A stretch of 39,957 bases of DNA from Burkholderiales bacterium (GTDB lineage Bacteria; Pseudomonadota; Gammaproteobacteria; Burkholderiales; SG8-39), in contig JADGRQ010000038.1 of the NCBI GenBank assembly GCA_017880775.1, positions 1 to 39,957 of the forward strand, written 5' to 3'. A program made the position numbers and the translations under genes. Positions 22,721-32,732 of this stretch are shown here, piece by piece; the stretch's first letter is position 1, and each line of letters opens with the position of its first letter. The notes under the pieces were generated by a model. It saw nothing but the letters and a program-made list of their open reading frames with translations, did not search any database and was not told where the DNA came from.

Positions 22721-23572
22721 GATGCCCTGCGGCCTCCAGAACATCACCGCGATGAAGAACAGGAACGCGAGCACATAGCCCCACTCGACGTGCAGGAAGA
22801 ACCCGCCCACCGAGATGAACTGCGCGAAGATGAAGGCGGCGATGAAACCGCCCATCATGTTGCCCAGGCCCCCGAGCACGCAGATGAGGAAGGTTATCGG
22901 CCCGAACGACAGGCCGATCGCGGGATGGATGTCGTACTGCAGCACCAGCAGGCAGGCGGCCACGCCGGCCAGCGCGCCGCCGAGCGCCGAGGTGACGAGG
23001 AAGATGCGGTTCGGATCGACGCCCATCAGTGGCATGATCCGGCGATCCTGCGAGATCGCGCGGATCGCGGTGCCGAGGTAGCTTCGCTTGAGGAACACCG
23101 ACATGCCGATCATCGCGGCGAGCGCCACGCCGAACGCGATCAGGCGCGCCATGCTTAGGTACATCTCGCCCACCTGCAACTGCGGCAGCCGGATGCCCAC
23201 GTTCCTGAACTCGACGCCGAACACCAGCGTCGCCCCCGCCTGCAGGAAGAACAGCACTCCGCCGGTGACCAGCAGCTGGTTGATCGGCTCGGCGGCAAGC
23301 ACCGGGCGGATTACCAGGTGGTGCAGCGCCGCGCCGCCCACGGCAACGATCGCAATCGCGCCGGCGAAGGCGAACCACAGCGGCAAGTGGTAGACGTTGT
23401 GCAGGTAGTACACCGCGTACATGCCGATCATGATCATCTCGGCATAGCAGATCCACACCACGTCGATCACGCCGAAAATCAGGTTCAGGCCCAGCGCGAG
23501 CAGCGCGAGGATGCCGCCGAGCAACAGGCCATTCAACACCGCCTCCAGCAGGAAAACGTCGAAGATGTCCAT
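22706..23572 (-). CDS. livH: Branched-chain amino-acid ABC transporter permease LivH
   Basis: A 288-residue permease starting at ATG 23572 (MDIFDVFLLEAVLNGLLLGGILALLALGLNLIFG), the standard LivH opening. The upstream extension of the frame is shadow sequence of livF. The docking loop is TAIRAISQDRRIMPLMGVDPNRIFLVTSALGGALAGVAACLL. It follows the livF stop by one base (TGA-C-ATG), so translation is coupled. The 3' end, including the stop codon, is duplicated as a short tandem repeat. Confidence 0.93.
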   Translation of the reverse strand: MDIFDVFLLEAVLNGLLLGGILALLALGLNLIFGVIDVVWICYAEMIMIGMYAVYYLHNVYHLPLWFAFAGAIAIVAVGGAALHHLVIRPVLAAEPINQLLVTGGVLFFLQAGATLVFGVEFRNVGIRLPQLQVGEMYLSMARLIAFGVALAAMIGMSVFLKRSYLGTAIRAISQDRRIMPLMGVDPNRIFLVTSALGGALAGVAACLLVLQYDIHPAIGLSFGPITFLICVLGGLGNMMGGFIAAFIFAQFISVGGFFLHVEWGYVLAFLFFIAVMFWRPQGILGGK

Positions 23573-23573
23573 G

Positions 23574-24278
23574 TCAGATTCCCAGGTAGGCTTTCCTGAT
23601 CTCGCTCGAATTGAGCAGTTCGGCGGCACTGCCGCTTGACTTGATGCGGCCGGTCTCGAGCAGGTATGCCCGGTTCACCACTTTAAGCACCTGCCGCACG
23701 TTCTGCTCCACGATCAGCACGGTATAGCCTTCGGCGGACATCTTCCTCACCACCTCGAAGATCGCCTGCACCACGACAGGGGCGAGCCCTGCGGAGGGTT
23801 CGTCCAGCAGCAGCAATTTCGGCCCGGACATCAGTGCGCGCCCGATAGCGCACATCTGCTGCTCGCCGCCGGAGAGCGTGCCGGCAAGCTGCGCGTGCCG
23901 CTCCTTCATGCGCGGAAACAGCGCAAACACCATCTCCAGCCGCTCGGCGAACCTTGCTCGCGCGGCGGGCAGATAGGCCCCCATCTTCAGGTTGTCCTCG
24001 ATCGACAGGCGCGGGAACAGGCGACGGTTCTCGGGCACCTGCGCGATGCCGAGACCGATCACCTCGTGGGCCGGCACCGCGTTGAGCGAGCGCCCCTCCA
24101 TGCGGATCTCTCCCGCGGTGGCGTCGATCAGCTTGGATATCACGCGCAACAGCGTGGTCTTGCCCGCGCCGTTGGGTCCTATAACCGCGACCGACTCGCC
24201 CGCCTTCACCTCCAGGCTGACGCCGAACAGCACCTGAAAGCTGCCGTAGCCGGCGGAGACGTTTTCGAGCGTGAGCAT
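23574..24278 (-). CDS. livF: Branched-chain amino-acid ABC transporter ATPase LivF
   Basis: A 234-residue ABC ATPase. Walker A is GPNGAGKTT, the signature is LSGGEQQM, and Walker B is LLLLDEPSAGL. The short length and the end QVLKVVNRAYLLETGRI with the C-terminal LGI are typical of LivF. The start overlaps the livG stop (TGATG). It would energise uptake of branched-chain amino acids or a related amide/aromatic acid together with LivG. Confidence 0.95.
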   Translation of the reverse strand: MLTLENVSAGYGSFQVLFGVSLEVKAGESVAVIGPNGAGKTTLLRVISKLIDATAGEIRMEGRSLNAVPAHEVIGLGIAQVPENRRLFPRLSIEDNLKMGAYLPAARARFAERLEMVFALFPRMKERHAQLAGTLSGGEQQMCAIGRALMSGPKLLLLDEPSAGLAPVVVQAIFEVVRKMSAEGYTVLIVEQNVRQVLKVVNRAYLLETGRIKSSGSAAELLNSSEIRKAYLGI

Positions 24279-25048
24279 CAGGTTTCGCGCGCCGCGATGT
24301 TTGCCTGCACCTGAGCCGCGTCGGTACCGAGGTAGACCTCGATCACCTTCGGGTCGTGCGCGACCTCGTGCGGCTTGCCCGCGGCGATCACCTCGCCGTG
24401 GTCGAGCACCACGCAGCGGTCCACCACGCGCATCAGCGCGCCCATGATGTGCTCGACCCAGATGATCGTGACGCCGCGCTTGTCGCGGATGCCCGAAAGC
24501 ATGTCCGCGGCCTGGTTCATCTCGGTTTCATCCAGGCCGCCGAGCGATTCGTCCGCCAACAGCAGCCGCGGCTGGGTCGCGAGCGCGCGCGCGAGTTCCA
24601 GTTTTTTGAGCCCCGCGGCGCCAAGGCCGTCGACGCGCGCCAGTGGCTCCGAGGGCAGGTTCACCAGTTCCAGCGCTTCGCGCGCCTGCGCGTAGGCGCG
24701 CTCGCGCCCGGGGCGTCGCTCCTGCCCGTAATACGCCGCAAGCGCGACGTTCTCGACCAGCGACAGCTTGCGGAACGGCCGTGGAATCTGAAACGTGCGC
24801 CCGACGCCCATGTGCGCGACGCGGTCCGCGTACAAGCCGCCGATTTCGCGCTCGCGCAGGCGGATCGAGCCCGAGGTCGGCGCGAGCGCGCCGGCAATCA
24901 GGTTGAAGGTGGTGCTCTTGCCCGAGCCGTTCGGCCCGATCAGACCGAGGATTTCGCCCTCGGCCAGCTCAAACGACACCCGGTTGACTGCGACGAAGCC
25001 GCCGAAGGCCTTCGTCAGGTCGCGGACGCTGAGCAGGTGACCGGGCAT
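24278..25048 (-). CDS. livG: Branched-chain amino-acid ABC transporter ATPase LivG
   Basis: A 256-residue ABC ATPase with Walker [10 protein letters not shown] and Walker B LLLADESLGGLDETE. The signature region reads GLGAAGLKKLELARAL, that is, without the usual LSxGQ wording; LivG members often show such variation. The insert between GVGRTFQIPRPF and the signature is typical of LivG. The ATG at 25048 lies only one base after the T-tract of a perfect hairpin, so the usual ribosome site is missing or buried in the stem. The Walker B acidic pair DE is present. Confidence 0.92.
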   Translation of the reverse strand: MPGHLLSVRDLTKAFGGFVAVNRVSFELAEGEILGLIGPNGSGKSTTFNLIAGALAPTSGSIRLREREIGGLYADRVAHMGVGRTFQIPRPFRKLSLVENVALAAYYGQERRPGRERAYAQAREALELVNLPSEPLARVDGLGAAGLKKLELARALATQPRLLLADESLGGLDETEMNQAADMLSGIRDKRGVTIIWVEHIMGALMRVVDRCVVLDHGEVIAAGKPHEVAHDPKVIEVYLGTDAAQVQANIAARET

Positions 25049-25049
25049 G

Positions 25050-25078
25050 AAAAACCCCCGCCGCTCACGCGGCGGGGG
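25050..25078 (-). terminator. Intrinsic-terminator-like hairpin between livK and livG
   Basis: On the minus strand the stem CCCCCGCCGC-GTGA-GCGGCGGGGG (25055-25078, ten perfect pairs, four-base loop) is followed by five T (25054-25050). It lies between the stop of the binding-protein gene and the livG ATG. As an intercistronic terminator it could give more binding protein than ATPase. The only purine-rich candidate for a livG ribosome site, GGCGGGGG, is the 3' arm of the stem. Confidence 0.85.
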
Positions 25079-25093
25079 CTCGGTGTCATCGCG

Positions 25094-26398
25094 TTACTGG
25101 TTCGAGTAGGAGTTCGACTTCGGCAAGGGCAGCACCGGGTCGGCCGTGCGCAGCTTGGTCGGCCAGACGATCTTGGTCTCGCCGCCGATGTACTGCATCA
25201 CCACCGGCGAGGAACGTTCGTTCTGGCCCGACATCGGATTGCCCGGCGGGAAAAACTTCACGCCGTAGCCCTGGATGGTCCCGCCTTCGGCGATGTCGGC
25301 GTCGAGCGCGGCCTTCCTGAGCGCCTCGGGATCGGTGCCGCCGTATTTCTTGATCGCGCGCGGCAGCACGTCGGTGAGGAAGATCCAGGTCTGGTTGAAT
25401 CCCATCGAAACGTGCGGCGGCACCTGGTCGGCCTTGGTCTCGGCCTTGTAGCGCTTGACCATTTCCTGCGTCAGCGCGCCCACGCCCGGTGCAAGCGTCT
25501 TCGCATCGAGCAGTTGCGCGGCGACCGGATCGACGTCGTAGATGTAATCGGCATCCTTGCCCAGGGCCTCCTTCAGCTTGTCGAACTGGCCGTAGCCCGC
25601 GCCGTGGCCGATCAGCGCCGCCCACTTGAGGCCCTGCTCGCGCGACTGGCGCCAGAACAGCGTGATGTCCGGGTTGTAGCCGGTATGCAGGATCACATCG
25701 GGCCGCGCGCGGCGCAGCTTGGTGACCAGCGATGAAAGATCGGGCGCGGTGGCGGCATAGCCTTCCTTCAGCACGACCTGCATGCCGTACTTCCTGCACT
25801 GCTCGTCGTTGCCCGCGGCGACGCCGGTACCGTAAGGACCATCCTCATAGATGATCGCGACCTTGAGGTCCTTCGGGTCCTTCTTCAACTTTGCCTTCGA
25901 ATTCTCGTTGAGGAAGGTGCACGAAGCCTGCCCGAACTGGTCGGAATGCACCTGGGGACGGAACACGTAGTGCAGATTCTTGTCCTTGAATACCGCGGAC
26001 GCCACGCAGACGTCTGCCCACATGAACTTTTTCGAGGCATCGGCCTTCTGCGCCATCGGCACGCACTGCGCGCTCGAAAACACGCCCATGATCAGGTCCA
26101 CCTTCTCCTGGTCGAGCAGGCGCGTCATCTCGTTGATCGCGACTTCCGTCTTGGATTGCGCGTCGGCATAGGTGGCCTTGATCTTGCGGCCCTCGACACC
26201 CCCGCGCTCGTTGATCATGTCGATTGCGATCTTGGTGCCGATGCCGGCGGCCTGCGAGCCGCCCGCCGCGAACGGGCCGGTGTAGTCGTAGATCACGCCG
26301 ATGGTGACGTCCTTGGCCTGGCCGAACGCGGCGCTGGACAGGCCCGCGGCGGCAAGGGCCGCAACGAGTGCGCGGTTACGAAGTACCGATCTACGCAT
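25094..26398 (-). CDS. Branched-chain amino-acid ABC transporter substrate-binding protein
   Basis: A 434-residue periplasmic binding protein with signal peptide (LVAALAAAGLSSAAFGQA). The mature start, KDVTIGVIYDYTGPFAAGGSQAAGIGTKIAIDMINERGGVEGRKI, is the standard LivK/type I fold opening. The ribosome site GAGGAGG lies six bases before ATG 26398. It is the first gene of the livKGFHM operon. It resembles the branch of LivK-like proteins that bind amides, urea or aromatic acids as often as leucine, so the ligand is open. Confidence 0.92.
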   Translation of the reverse strand: MRRSVLRNRALVAALAAAGLSSAAFGQAKDVTIGVIYDYTGPFAAGGSQAAGIGTKIAIDMINERGGVEGRKIKATYADAQSKTEVAINEMTRLLDQEKVDLIMGVFSSAQCVPMAQKADASKKFMWADVCVASAVFKDKNLHYVFRPQVHSDQFGQASCTFLNENSKAKLKKDPKDLKVAIIYEDGPYGTGVAAGNDEQCRKYGMQVVLKEGYAATAPDLSSLVTKLRRARPDVILHTGYNPDITLFWRQSREQGLKWAALIGHGAGYGQFDKLKEALGKDADYIYDVDPVAAQLLDAKTLAPGVGALTQEMVKRYKAETKADQVPPHVSMGFNQTWIFLTDVLPRAIKKYGGTDPEALRKAALDADIAEGGTIQGYGVKFFPPGNPMSGQNERSSPVVMQYIGGETKIVWPTKLRTADPVLPLPKSNSYSNQ

Positions 26399-26500
26399 GA
26401 AATCCTCCTCTAAGGTTCACTAGGGTATGGTTCTTGTTTGACGCAGTCTTTCAAATACCCCACCGCCCTGTCAAGTGCGCATCTTGCGTCGGGCCTGCCC

Positions 26501-27064
26501 TCAGACAGCCACCACTTCGACATCAGGCTCGATCGATTTCACCAGATATTCTATGCCGGAGAGCGTGCCCGACAGCGAGCTCGGGCAGCTGCCGCACGCG
26601 CCCTGGTAATGCACGGTCAGCGTATTGCCCTCCAGGCCGAGCACATGAAGATCGCCGCCGTCGCCTTGCAGGTACGGGCGAATCTGCTCGTCGAGCAAAT
26701 TGTTGATCCTGTCGAGCCGGTCCCGGTCTTCGGGACTCAAATCGGCGATCGCGCCGGCGGCCGCGGCGGACGCGAGTTGTGCCGATTGCTCGCTTGCCGC
26801 CGGCGCGGCGCGGATCGGATCGGCGAGCTTGCGCATCAATTCCTGCCAGTCGGCGCGGCCGTCCTGCGTGACCGTGATCCAGTGGTCGACGTAGAACACG
26901 TTGGTCACGTGCTCTATGTCGAACAGCGTCGAGGCGAGCGGGTCGCCCATGGCCTGCGCCGCGTCATCGTACGAGCGCGTGATGCCCCAGGTCAGCGGCT
27001 CCTTGAGGACGAACTTTTTCGCGTTGGGATTCGGCGTGTCTTCGATATCGGCTATCTTGGGCAT
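26501..27064 (-). CDS. NFU-type iron-sulfur scaffold protein
   Basis: A 187-residue protein with two domains. The N-terminal Nfu_N domain opens ADIEDTPNPNAKKFVLKEPLTWG and contains FDIEHVTNVFYVDHWITVTQ; the C-terminal NifU-like domain (residues about 115-185) has the cluster-binding motif ACGSCPSS, with Cys157 and Cys160. It would carry a 4Fe-4S cluster between two monomers and deliver it to apoproteins. It is the last gene of the suf operon, 12 bases after sufU, so it likely acts as the carrier in this assembly line. Confidence 0.92.
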   Translation of the reverse strand: MPKIADIEDTPNPNAKKFVLKEPLTWGITRSYDDAAQAMGDPLASTLFDIEHVTNVFYVDHWITVTQDGRADWQELMRKLADPIRAAPAASEQSAQLASAAAAGAIADLSPEDRDRLDRINNLLDEQIRPYLQGDGGDLHVLGLEGNTLTVHYQGACGSCPSSLSGTLSGIEYLVKSIEPDVEVVAV

Positions 27065-27076
27065 GGCGGCTTCCGC

Positions 27077-27565
27077 TCAGGCATCGCCGATCGGCGCGTG
27101 CATCGGGTCGTCTTCGGATTCGGTCGAGGCGCTCACGACCGAGTTGAACGCCGCATGCAGCGTATGCCACGGCAGGATCGCGCATTTGACGCGCGTCGGC
27201 AGGTCGCGCACGCCCGCAAACACCGTGAGCCGCCCGAGATGATGCGGTCGGCCGGTGAGATCGAGCTTGCCGGTCGCCATGTCGCGGAATTCCCCGATCA
27301 GCGTTTCGGCCTCCGCGCGCGTTTTGCCCTTGACCGTTGCCGTCATCATCGACGCCGACGCCTTGCAGATCGCGCATGACTCGCCGTGAAATGCGATGCC
27401 GTCGATGCGGTCGCCGTCAAGATTCATCGTGAGACTGAGATGATCGCCGCACAACGGATTGTGGCCCTCCGCTTTGTGGCTTGCGTGCGCCAGCGTGCCG
27501 TAATTGCGCGGCTTCCGGTTGTGGTCGAGGATGACCTCCTGATAAAGCGATTTCGGGTCGGCCAT
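27077..27565 (-). CDS. sufU: SufU sulfur-transfer/scaffold protein
   Basis: A 162-residue IscU-fold protein. The Zn or cluster ligands are visible as Cys39 and Asp41 (NPLCGDH), Cys64 (GESCAICKAS) and Cys128 (VKCAILPW). The 18-21-residue insertion between the second and third Cys found in SufU is present (MATGKLDLTGRPHHLGRLTVF). It starts at ATG 27565 overlapping the sufS stop (TAATG). In the SUF system SufU accepts persulfide from SufS. Such a SufU in a betaproteobacterial-type suf operon is the form that accompanies SufS when SufE is absent. Confidence 0.92.
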   Translation of the reverse strand: MADPKSLYQEVILDHNRKPRNYGTLAHASHKAEGHNPLCGDHLSLTMNLDGDRIDGIAFHGESCAICKASASMMTATVKGKTRAEAETLIGEFRDMATGKLDLTGRPHHLGRLTVFAGVRDLPTRVKCAILPWHTLHAAFNSVVSASTESEDDPMHAPIGDA

Positions 27566-28824
27566 TACGAGAAAACGCTCTGCACGCTGCGGATGCCTGC
27601 GACGAGCGCATCGACTTCGGCCGTGGTGTTGTAGAACGCGAACGAGGCGCGCGCGGTCGCCGGCAGTCTGAAGCGCTGCATCACCGGCTGCGCGCAGTGG
27701 TGTCCGGTACGGATTGCGACGCCGTCCTGATTGAGCAGCGTGCCGACGTCGTGCGGATGCACGCCGTCGACCATGAACGACAGCACCGCGGCCTTTTTGC
27801 CGGCCGTGCCGATGATGCGCACGCCCGGCATGCGACTCAGCTGCGCGGTCGCATGGTCGAGCAGGTCGAGTTCGTGCGCGGCGATCGCGTCCATGCCGAT
27901 CCCCGACAGATAATCGACCGCGGCACCCAGCCCGATTGCTGCGGCAATCGGCGGTGTGCCGGCCTCGAACTTGTGCGGAATCGTGTTGTAGGTAGTCTTC
28001 TCGAACGTGACCGACAGGATCATGTCGCCGCCGCCCTTGAAGGGCTGCATGCGCTCGAGCAGCGCAGCCTTGCCATAGAGGATGCCGATGCCGGTCGGGC
28101 CGCATAGCTTGTGACCCGAAAACGCATACAAGTCGCAATCGAGGTCCTGCACGTCGACCTTCATGTGTGGCGCGGCCTGCGCGCCGTCGACCAGCACCGG
28201 CACGCCGCGTGAATGCGCGAACGCGATCATGTGCTTGACTGGATTGACGGTGCCGAGCGCATTCGACACATGCATCACGCCGACGAATCTGGTGCGTTCG
28301 TTGAACAGGCTCTCGTATTCGTCGATCAAGAGTTCGCCGGCGTCGTTGACCGGTACGACGCGGATTCTGGCGCCCTTCTCCTCGCACAGCATCTGCCATG
28401 GCACGATGTTTGAATGGTGCTCGAGCGTGGTCAGGATGATTTCGTCGCCCGCGCCGATGAATTTGCGCCCGTACCCGTGCATCGCCAGATTGATCGACTC
28501 GGTGGTGCCGCTGGTGAAGATCACCTCGCGCTCTTCACGCGCGTTGATGAAACGCGCGAGCTTGCGACGCGCCTCCTCGTACTCCGAGGTTGCGATCTCC
28601 GACAGCGTGTGCACTGCGCGGTGGATGTTCGCGTGCTGCGTCGTCCGGTAGTGCACCAAGCGGTCGATCACCTGCTGCGGCATCTGGCTGGAGGCCGCAT
28701 TGTCGAGATAGACCAGCGGCTTGCCGCCCGGCTTGAGATTGAGGATCGGGAAGTCGGCGCGGATGCGTTCCACGTCGAAAGCGGACGCGAGCCTGAGTTT
28801 GCGCGTTGTCGGGGCTGCGGTCAT
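27565..28824 (-). CDS. sufS: Cysteine desulfurase SufS
   Basis: A 419-residue PLP enzyme of the type II desulfurase group. The PLP-binding lysine is Lys239 in SGHKLCGPTGIG, and the persulfide cysteine is Cys377 in RTGHHCAQP, the short active-site loop of SufS. It converts cysteine to alanine and a persulfide sulfur, which is passed to SufU in this operon. It starts four bases after sufD and overlaps sufU. Confidence 0.95.
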   Translation of the reverse strand: MTAAPTTRKLRLASAFDVERIRADFPILNLKPGGKPLVYLDNAASSQMPQQVIDRLVHYRTTQHANIHRAVHTLSEIATSEYEEARRKLARFINAREEREVIFTSGTTESINLAMHGYGRKFIGAGDEIILTTLEHHSNIVPWQMLCEEKGARIRVVPVNDAGELLIDEYESLFNERTRFVGVMHVSNALGTVNPVKHMIAFAHSRGVPVLVDGAQAAPHMKVDVQDLDCDLYAFSGHKLCGPTGIGILYGKAALLERMQPFKGGGDMILSVTFEKTTYNTIPHKFEAGTPPIAAAIGLGAAVDYLSGIGMDAIAAHELDLLDHATAQLSRMPGVRIIGTAGKKAAVLSFMVDGVHPHDVGTLLNQDGVAIRTGHHCAQPVMQRFRLPATARASFAFYNTTAEVDALVAGIRSVQSVFS

Positions 28825-28828
28825 GGTT

Positions 28829-30121
28829 CTAACGGTTGGTCTGTGCGAGCACGATCTGCTCGAGGCGCCGCTTGAGGGTGGCGACCGGGATGCGGTCGAT
28901 GATCTCGGCGCCGAACGCGTAAGTCAGCAGGTTGCGCGCCGCAGCCTCCGACAGCCCGCGACTCCTCAGGTAGAACACTTCCTCGGCGTCGAGCTGGCCG
29001 ACCGTCGCGCCGTGCGCGCACTTGACGTCGTCGGCAAAAATCTCGAGCTGTGGCTTGGTGTCGACGCGCGCCTTGCCGGTCAGCAGCAGGTTGCGGCTGG
29101 ATTGCGATGAATCGGTGCGCTGCGCGCCGGGACGCACCATGATCTTGCCATTGAATACCGCATGCGCGGCGCCGTCGACGATGCACTTGTGCAACTGCCG
29201 GCTCACCCCGTGAGGCTGGGCGTGGTCGATGCAGGTGTGGGAGTCGGCAAGCTGGCGGTCCGCGATCAGCGCGAGCCCGTCGATCGCGCACTCCGCGCCC
29301 TCGGCCGCCTGCAGCACATTCAGGTTGTAGCGTGAAATGCGCGCGCCGAGCGCAACGCTGACCGACTGGTAGCGGCTGGCGTGCGCAAGCGACACCGCAC
29401 AGTTCGCGATATGGATTGCCGCACCGTTTTCGCGCTGCACGCGCACGTGCCTGACGCTGGAGTTGTCCAGGAGCGCGATCTCGCTCACCGCGTTGGTGAG
29501 ATACGCCGCATCCTGCAGCGCCACGAAATCCTCGACCACTGTCACCGCGCTCCCCGGTTCGGCGACCACCAGGCAGCGCGGGTAGCTGGCCGCTTCCGAT
29601 TGTGTCGAAACGAACAGCAGATGCACCGGAGCGGCAACCGTCACGCCGCGCGGCACGACGATCAACGCGCCGTCGTGCAGGAATGCCGTGTTGAGCGCTG
29701 CGAAAACGTTGTCCTGGAAACCGGCGTGACTTCCCAGATGCCGCTCGATCTCCGCCGCATGCTTGCCGACGCCCGCCGCCAGGTTCTCGACCACGATGCC
29801 GGCCTTGTTGTAAGAGAGTTGCGGCGCGTACACGCCGTCGACGAACGTGAGCCGCGCGCCCGCTTCGGCCAGCACGAAACCGTCGATCCTCGCGGCATCG
29901 AGCGGCGATGCGCTGCGCGCCGGCTGAAACCGCATCCCGGTGAGCGGCGAGATATCGGTGAAGCGCCACTCCTCGTCGCGGGTGGTCGGTACCGTCAGCG
30001 CGCCGACACGGTCGACCGCGTCCGCACGCAGCCCGTTCAGCCACGCGATGGGGCTGGCGGGAAGCGCCGGCTGCCCCTGCAGCAGACTCTCGAGATAGCC
30101 GTCGCCGGTTGCGATGTTCAT
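28829..30121 (-). CDS. sufD: Fe-S cluster assembly protein SufD
   Basis: A 430-residue beta-helix protein. The C-terminal part holds the conserved [20 protein letters not shown] followed by [23 protein letters not shown], with the His of CAHG that helps build the SufBCD cluster site. The N-terminal region is more diverged, as usual for SufD compared with SufB. It overlaps the sufC stop by four bases (ATGA). It forms SufB-SufC2-SufD with its neighbours. Confidence 0.93.
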   Translation of the reverse strand: MNIATGDGYLESLLQGQPALPASPIAWLNGLRADAVDRVGALTVPTTRDEEWRFTDISPLTGMRFQPARSASPLDAARIDGFVLAEAGARLTFVDGVYAPQLSYNKAGIVVENLAAGVGKHAAEIERHLGSHAGFQDNVFAALNTAFLHDGALIVVPRGVTVAAPVHLLFVSTQSEAASYPRCLVVAEPGSAVTVVEDFVALQDAAYLTNAVSEIALLDNSSVRHVRVQRENGAAIHIANCAVSLAHASRYQSVSVALGARISRYNLNVLQAAEGAECAIDGLALIADRQLADSHTCIDHAQPHGVSRQLHKCIVDGAAHAVFNGKIMVRPGAQRTDSSQSSRNLLLTGKARVDTKPQLEIFADDVKCAHGATVGQLDAEEVFYLRSRGLSEAAARNLLTYAFGAEIIDRIPVATLKRRLEQIVLAQTNR

Positions 30122-30912
30122 GCCGTTGCGCGGGCCTTCGCCTCGTATTCGGCGCCGACCCAGTCGTAGCCGCGCGACTCGAGCTCGAGCGCGAGCTCCT
30201 TGCCGCCGGTCTTGATGATGCGGCCGCCGTCCATCACATGCACGTAATCGGGCATGATGTAGTTGAGTAACCGCTGATAATGCGTGACCAGCACGATCGC
30301 GTTGTCTTTGGTGGCGAGCTGGTTGACCCCGCCGGCGACGACCCGCAGCGCGTCGATGTCGAGGCCGGAGTCGGTCTCGTCGAGGATGCCGAGCCTGGGC
30401 TCGAGCAGCGCCATCTGCAGAATCTCGTTGCGCTTCTTCTCGCCGCCGGAGAAGCCTTCGTTGACGCTGCGCTCGAGGAACTCCGGATTCATCTCCAGCA
30501 GCTTCATCTTCTCGCGCACGAAATCGTCGAACTCGAGCGGATCGAGCTCCTCCTTGCCTCGCTGTGCCTGCACCGTGTTGTACGCCAGCCGCAGAAACTG
30601 GCTGTTGGCGACGCCCGGTATCTCGATCGGATACTGGAAGCCGAGGAAGAGACCCGAGCGGGCGCGTGCTTCGGGCGCCAGTTCGAGCAGGTTGCCACCT
30701 TCGAAGGAGACCGTCCCGGCGCTCACTGCATACGCGGGATGACCGGCCAGCACTTTGGCGAAGGTGCTCTTGCCCGAGCCGTTCGGTCCCATGATCGCGT
30801 GCACTTCGCCGCTCCTGACCGTGAGATCGATGCCTTTGAGGATCTCGATGCCGTTGACTGTCGCGCGCAGCCCGCGCACTTCGAGCAGTATCCGGCTGTC
30901 CTGGCGAATCAT
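30118..30912 (-). CDS. sufC: Fe-S cluster assembly ATPase SufC
   Basis: A 264-residue ABC-type ATPase without membrane partners. Walker A is GPNGSGKST, the signature [10 protein letters not shown] and the Walker B end [14 protein letters not shown], all typical of SufC. The longer open frame upstream is sufB in another phase; the ATG at 30912 overlaps the sufB stop. It powers conformational change of the SufBCD complex during cluster assembly. Confidence 0.96.
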   Translation of the reverse strand: MIRQDSRILLEVRGLRATVNGIEILKGIDLTVRSGEVHAIMGPNGSGKSTFAKVLAGHPAYAVSAGTVSFEGGNLLELAPEARARSGLFLGFQYPIEIPGVANSQFLRLAYNTVQAQRGKEELDPLEFDDFVREKMKLLEMNPEFLERSVNEGFSGGEKKRNEILQMALLEPRLGILDETDSGLDIDALRVVAGGVNQLATKDNAIVLVTHYQRLLNYIMPDYVHVMDGGRIIKTGGKELALELESRGYDWVGAEYEAKARATA

Positions 30913-32345
30913 CCGACGCTTCCTTCGAGTTTGAGGCCGAGCAGTTTGGTCGCCTCGACCGCGAACTCCATCGGCAGTTGCTGAAACACGTCCTTGCAGA
31001 ACCCGTTGATGATCATCGACACCGCTTCCTCGGCGCCGATGCCGCGCTGCGCGAAGTAGAACAACTGGTCTTCGCCGATTTTCGACGTCGATGCTTCGTG
31101 TTCGACCTGGGCGCTCTGATTGCTTACCTGGATATACGGAAAGGTGTTGGCGCCGCATCTGTCGCCGATCAGCATCGAATCGCACCGGGAGTAATTGCGC
31201 GCGCCGGCGGCGGTGGGCGCAATCCTGACCAGCCCGCGGTAGCTGTTGTTGGAATGACCGGCCGAAATGCCCTTGCTGACGATGGTGCTGCGAGTGTTCC
31301 TGCCAAGGTGGATCATCTTGGTGCCGGTATCGGCCTGCTGGAAATGGTTGGTGAGCGCGACCGAATAGAACTCGCCGACGGAGTTCTCGCCGCGCAAGAT
31401 GCAGCTCGGGTATTTCCACGTGATCGCCGAACCGGTTTCGACCTGGGTCCACGATATGCGCGAATTGACGCCCTTGCACAGGCCGCGCTTGGTGACGAAG
31501 TTGTAGATCCCGCCGACGCCCTTCTCGTCGCCCGCGTACCAGTTCTGCACCGTCGAGTACTTGATGTCGGCGTTGTCCAGCGCGATCAGCTCGACCACCG
31601 CCGCGTGCAGCTGGTTAGTGTCGAACTTGGGCGCGGTGCAGCCTTCGAGATAAGACACGGACGCGCCCTCTTCGGCGACGATCAGCGTGCGCTCGAACTG
31701 GCCCGATTCCTGGGTGTTGATGCGGAAATAGGTCGACAGGTCCATCGGGCACTTGACGCCCTTCGGGATGAAACAGAACGAGCCGTCGGTGAACACCGCC
31801 GAGTTGAGCGCGGCGTAATAGTTATCGCCGACCGGCACCACCGTGCCGAGGTACTGCTTCACCAGCTCGGGATGCTGATGCACGGCTTCCGAAATTGAAC
31901 CGAAAATGATGCCGACCTCGGCGAGCTTTGCCTTGTAGGTGGTCGCCACCGACACGCTGTCGAAAATCACGTCGACCGCGACGCCGGCCAGCTTTGCGCG
32001 CTCGTTCATCGGCACGCCGAGCTTCTCGAACGTGCGCAGCAATTCCGGATCGACTTCGTCCATGCTGGCGAGCTTGTTCTTCGGCTTCGGCGCCGAGTAA
32101 TAGCTGATCGCCTGGAAATCGATCTTCGGGTAATGCACGTTCGGCCACTTCGGCTCCTGCATCGTGAGCCAATGGCGGTAGGCCTTCAGCCGGAACTCGA
32201 GCAGCCACTCGGGCTCGTTCTTCTTGCCCGAAATCAGCCGGATGGTGTCCTCGCTCAAGCCTTTCGGCGCGACATCGGACTCGATGTGGGTGACGAATCC
32301 GTGCTTGTAGGGCTGGTTGACCAGATTCTGCAGTACCGTGCTCAT
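30909..32345 (-). CDS. sufB: Fe-S cluster assembly scaffold SufB
   Basis: A 478-residue protein of the usual SufB length. Typical blocks are [13 protein letters not shown] at the N-terminus, [46 protein letters not shown] and [21 protein letters not shown]. The core Cys and Glu residues of the scaffold are present in the last blocks. It starts 26 bases after sufA and overlaps sufC. It is the main scaffold of the SufBCD complex in the cytoplasm. Confidence 0.96.
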   Translation of the reverse strand: MSTVLQNLVNQPYKHGFVTHIESDVAPKGLSEDTIRLISGKKNEPEWLLEFRLKAYRHWLTMQEPKWPNVHYPKIDFQAISYYSAPKPKNKLASMDEVDPELLRTFEKLGVPMNERAKLAGVAVDVIFDSVSVATTYKAKLAEVGIIFGSISEAVHQHPELVKQYLGTVVPVGDNYYAALNSAVFTDGSFCFIPKGVKCPMDLSTYFRINTQESGQFERTLIVAEEGASVSYLEGCTAPKFDTNQLHAAVVELIALDNADIKYSTVQNWYAGDEKGVGGIYNFVTKRGLCKGVNSRISWTQVETGSAITWKYPSCILRGENSVGEFYSVALTNHFQQADTGTKMIHLGRNTRSTIVSKGISAGHSNNSYRGLVRIAPTAAGARNYSRCDSMLIGDRCGANTFPYIQVSNQSAQVEHEASTSKIGEDQLFYFAQRGIGAEEAVSMIINGFCKDVFQQLPMEFAVEATKLLGLKLEGSVG

Positions 32346-32371
32346 CGCGATTCCCCGGCGTCCCTCGCCGC

Positions 32372-32713
32372 TCAGGCCTTGAGGGTTTCCTTCACGCTGA
32401 AGCTCTCGCCGCAGCCGCAGGAGCTGTCGACATTGGGATTGTCGAACTTGAATACCTGCTTGAAGCCTTCCTTCACGAAATCGAGGCGTGAACCGTCGAG
32501 CAGCGGCACAGTCGCGGCGTCGACCACGACTTTCGCGTCGTGCGCCTCGAACAACCGGTCGCCCGGGTGCATTTCATCGGCGTAGTCGAACGTGTAGGCA
32601 AAGCCTGAACAGCCGACGTTCTTGACGCCCACGCGCAGGCCCAGGCCCTTGCCGCGCTTCGCGAGCTGGTTCCGGATCTGCTTTGCCGCGTTTTCAGTCA
32701 CTGTAATCGTCAT
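32372..32713 (-). CDS. sufA: A-type iron-sulfur carrier (SufA/IscA/ErpA family)
   Basis: A 113-residue A-type carrier with the three conserved cysteines: Cys35 ([11 protein letters not shown]) and Cys99/Cys101 (SSCGCGESF). I start at ATG 32713 ([13 protein letters not shown]); the longer frame is a shadow of iscR. GGTG lies a few bases upstream. It follows the regulator by 19 bases and precedes sufB. The short form and operon position fit SufA, but IscA or ErpA naming would be equally possible from the sequence alone. Confidence 0.92.
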   Translation of the reverse strand: MTITVTENAAKQIRNQLAKRGKGLGLRVGVKNVGCSGFAYTFDYADEMHPGDRLFEAHDAKVVVDAATVPLLDGSRLDFVKEGFKQVFKFDNPNVDSSCGCGESFSVKETLKA

Positions 32714-32732
32714 GGTTTCACCCGTATGGGAA

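Noticed and set aside
26399-26500. Possible promoter upstream of the liv binding-protein gene
   Set aside because: A TTGAAA box is visible but no -10 at 16-18 bases fits; left unannotated.
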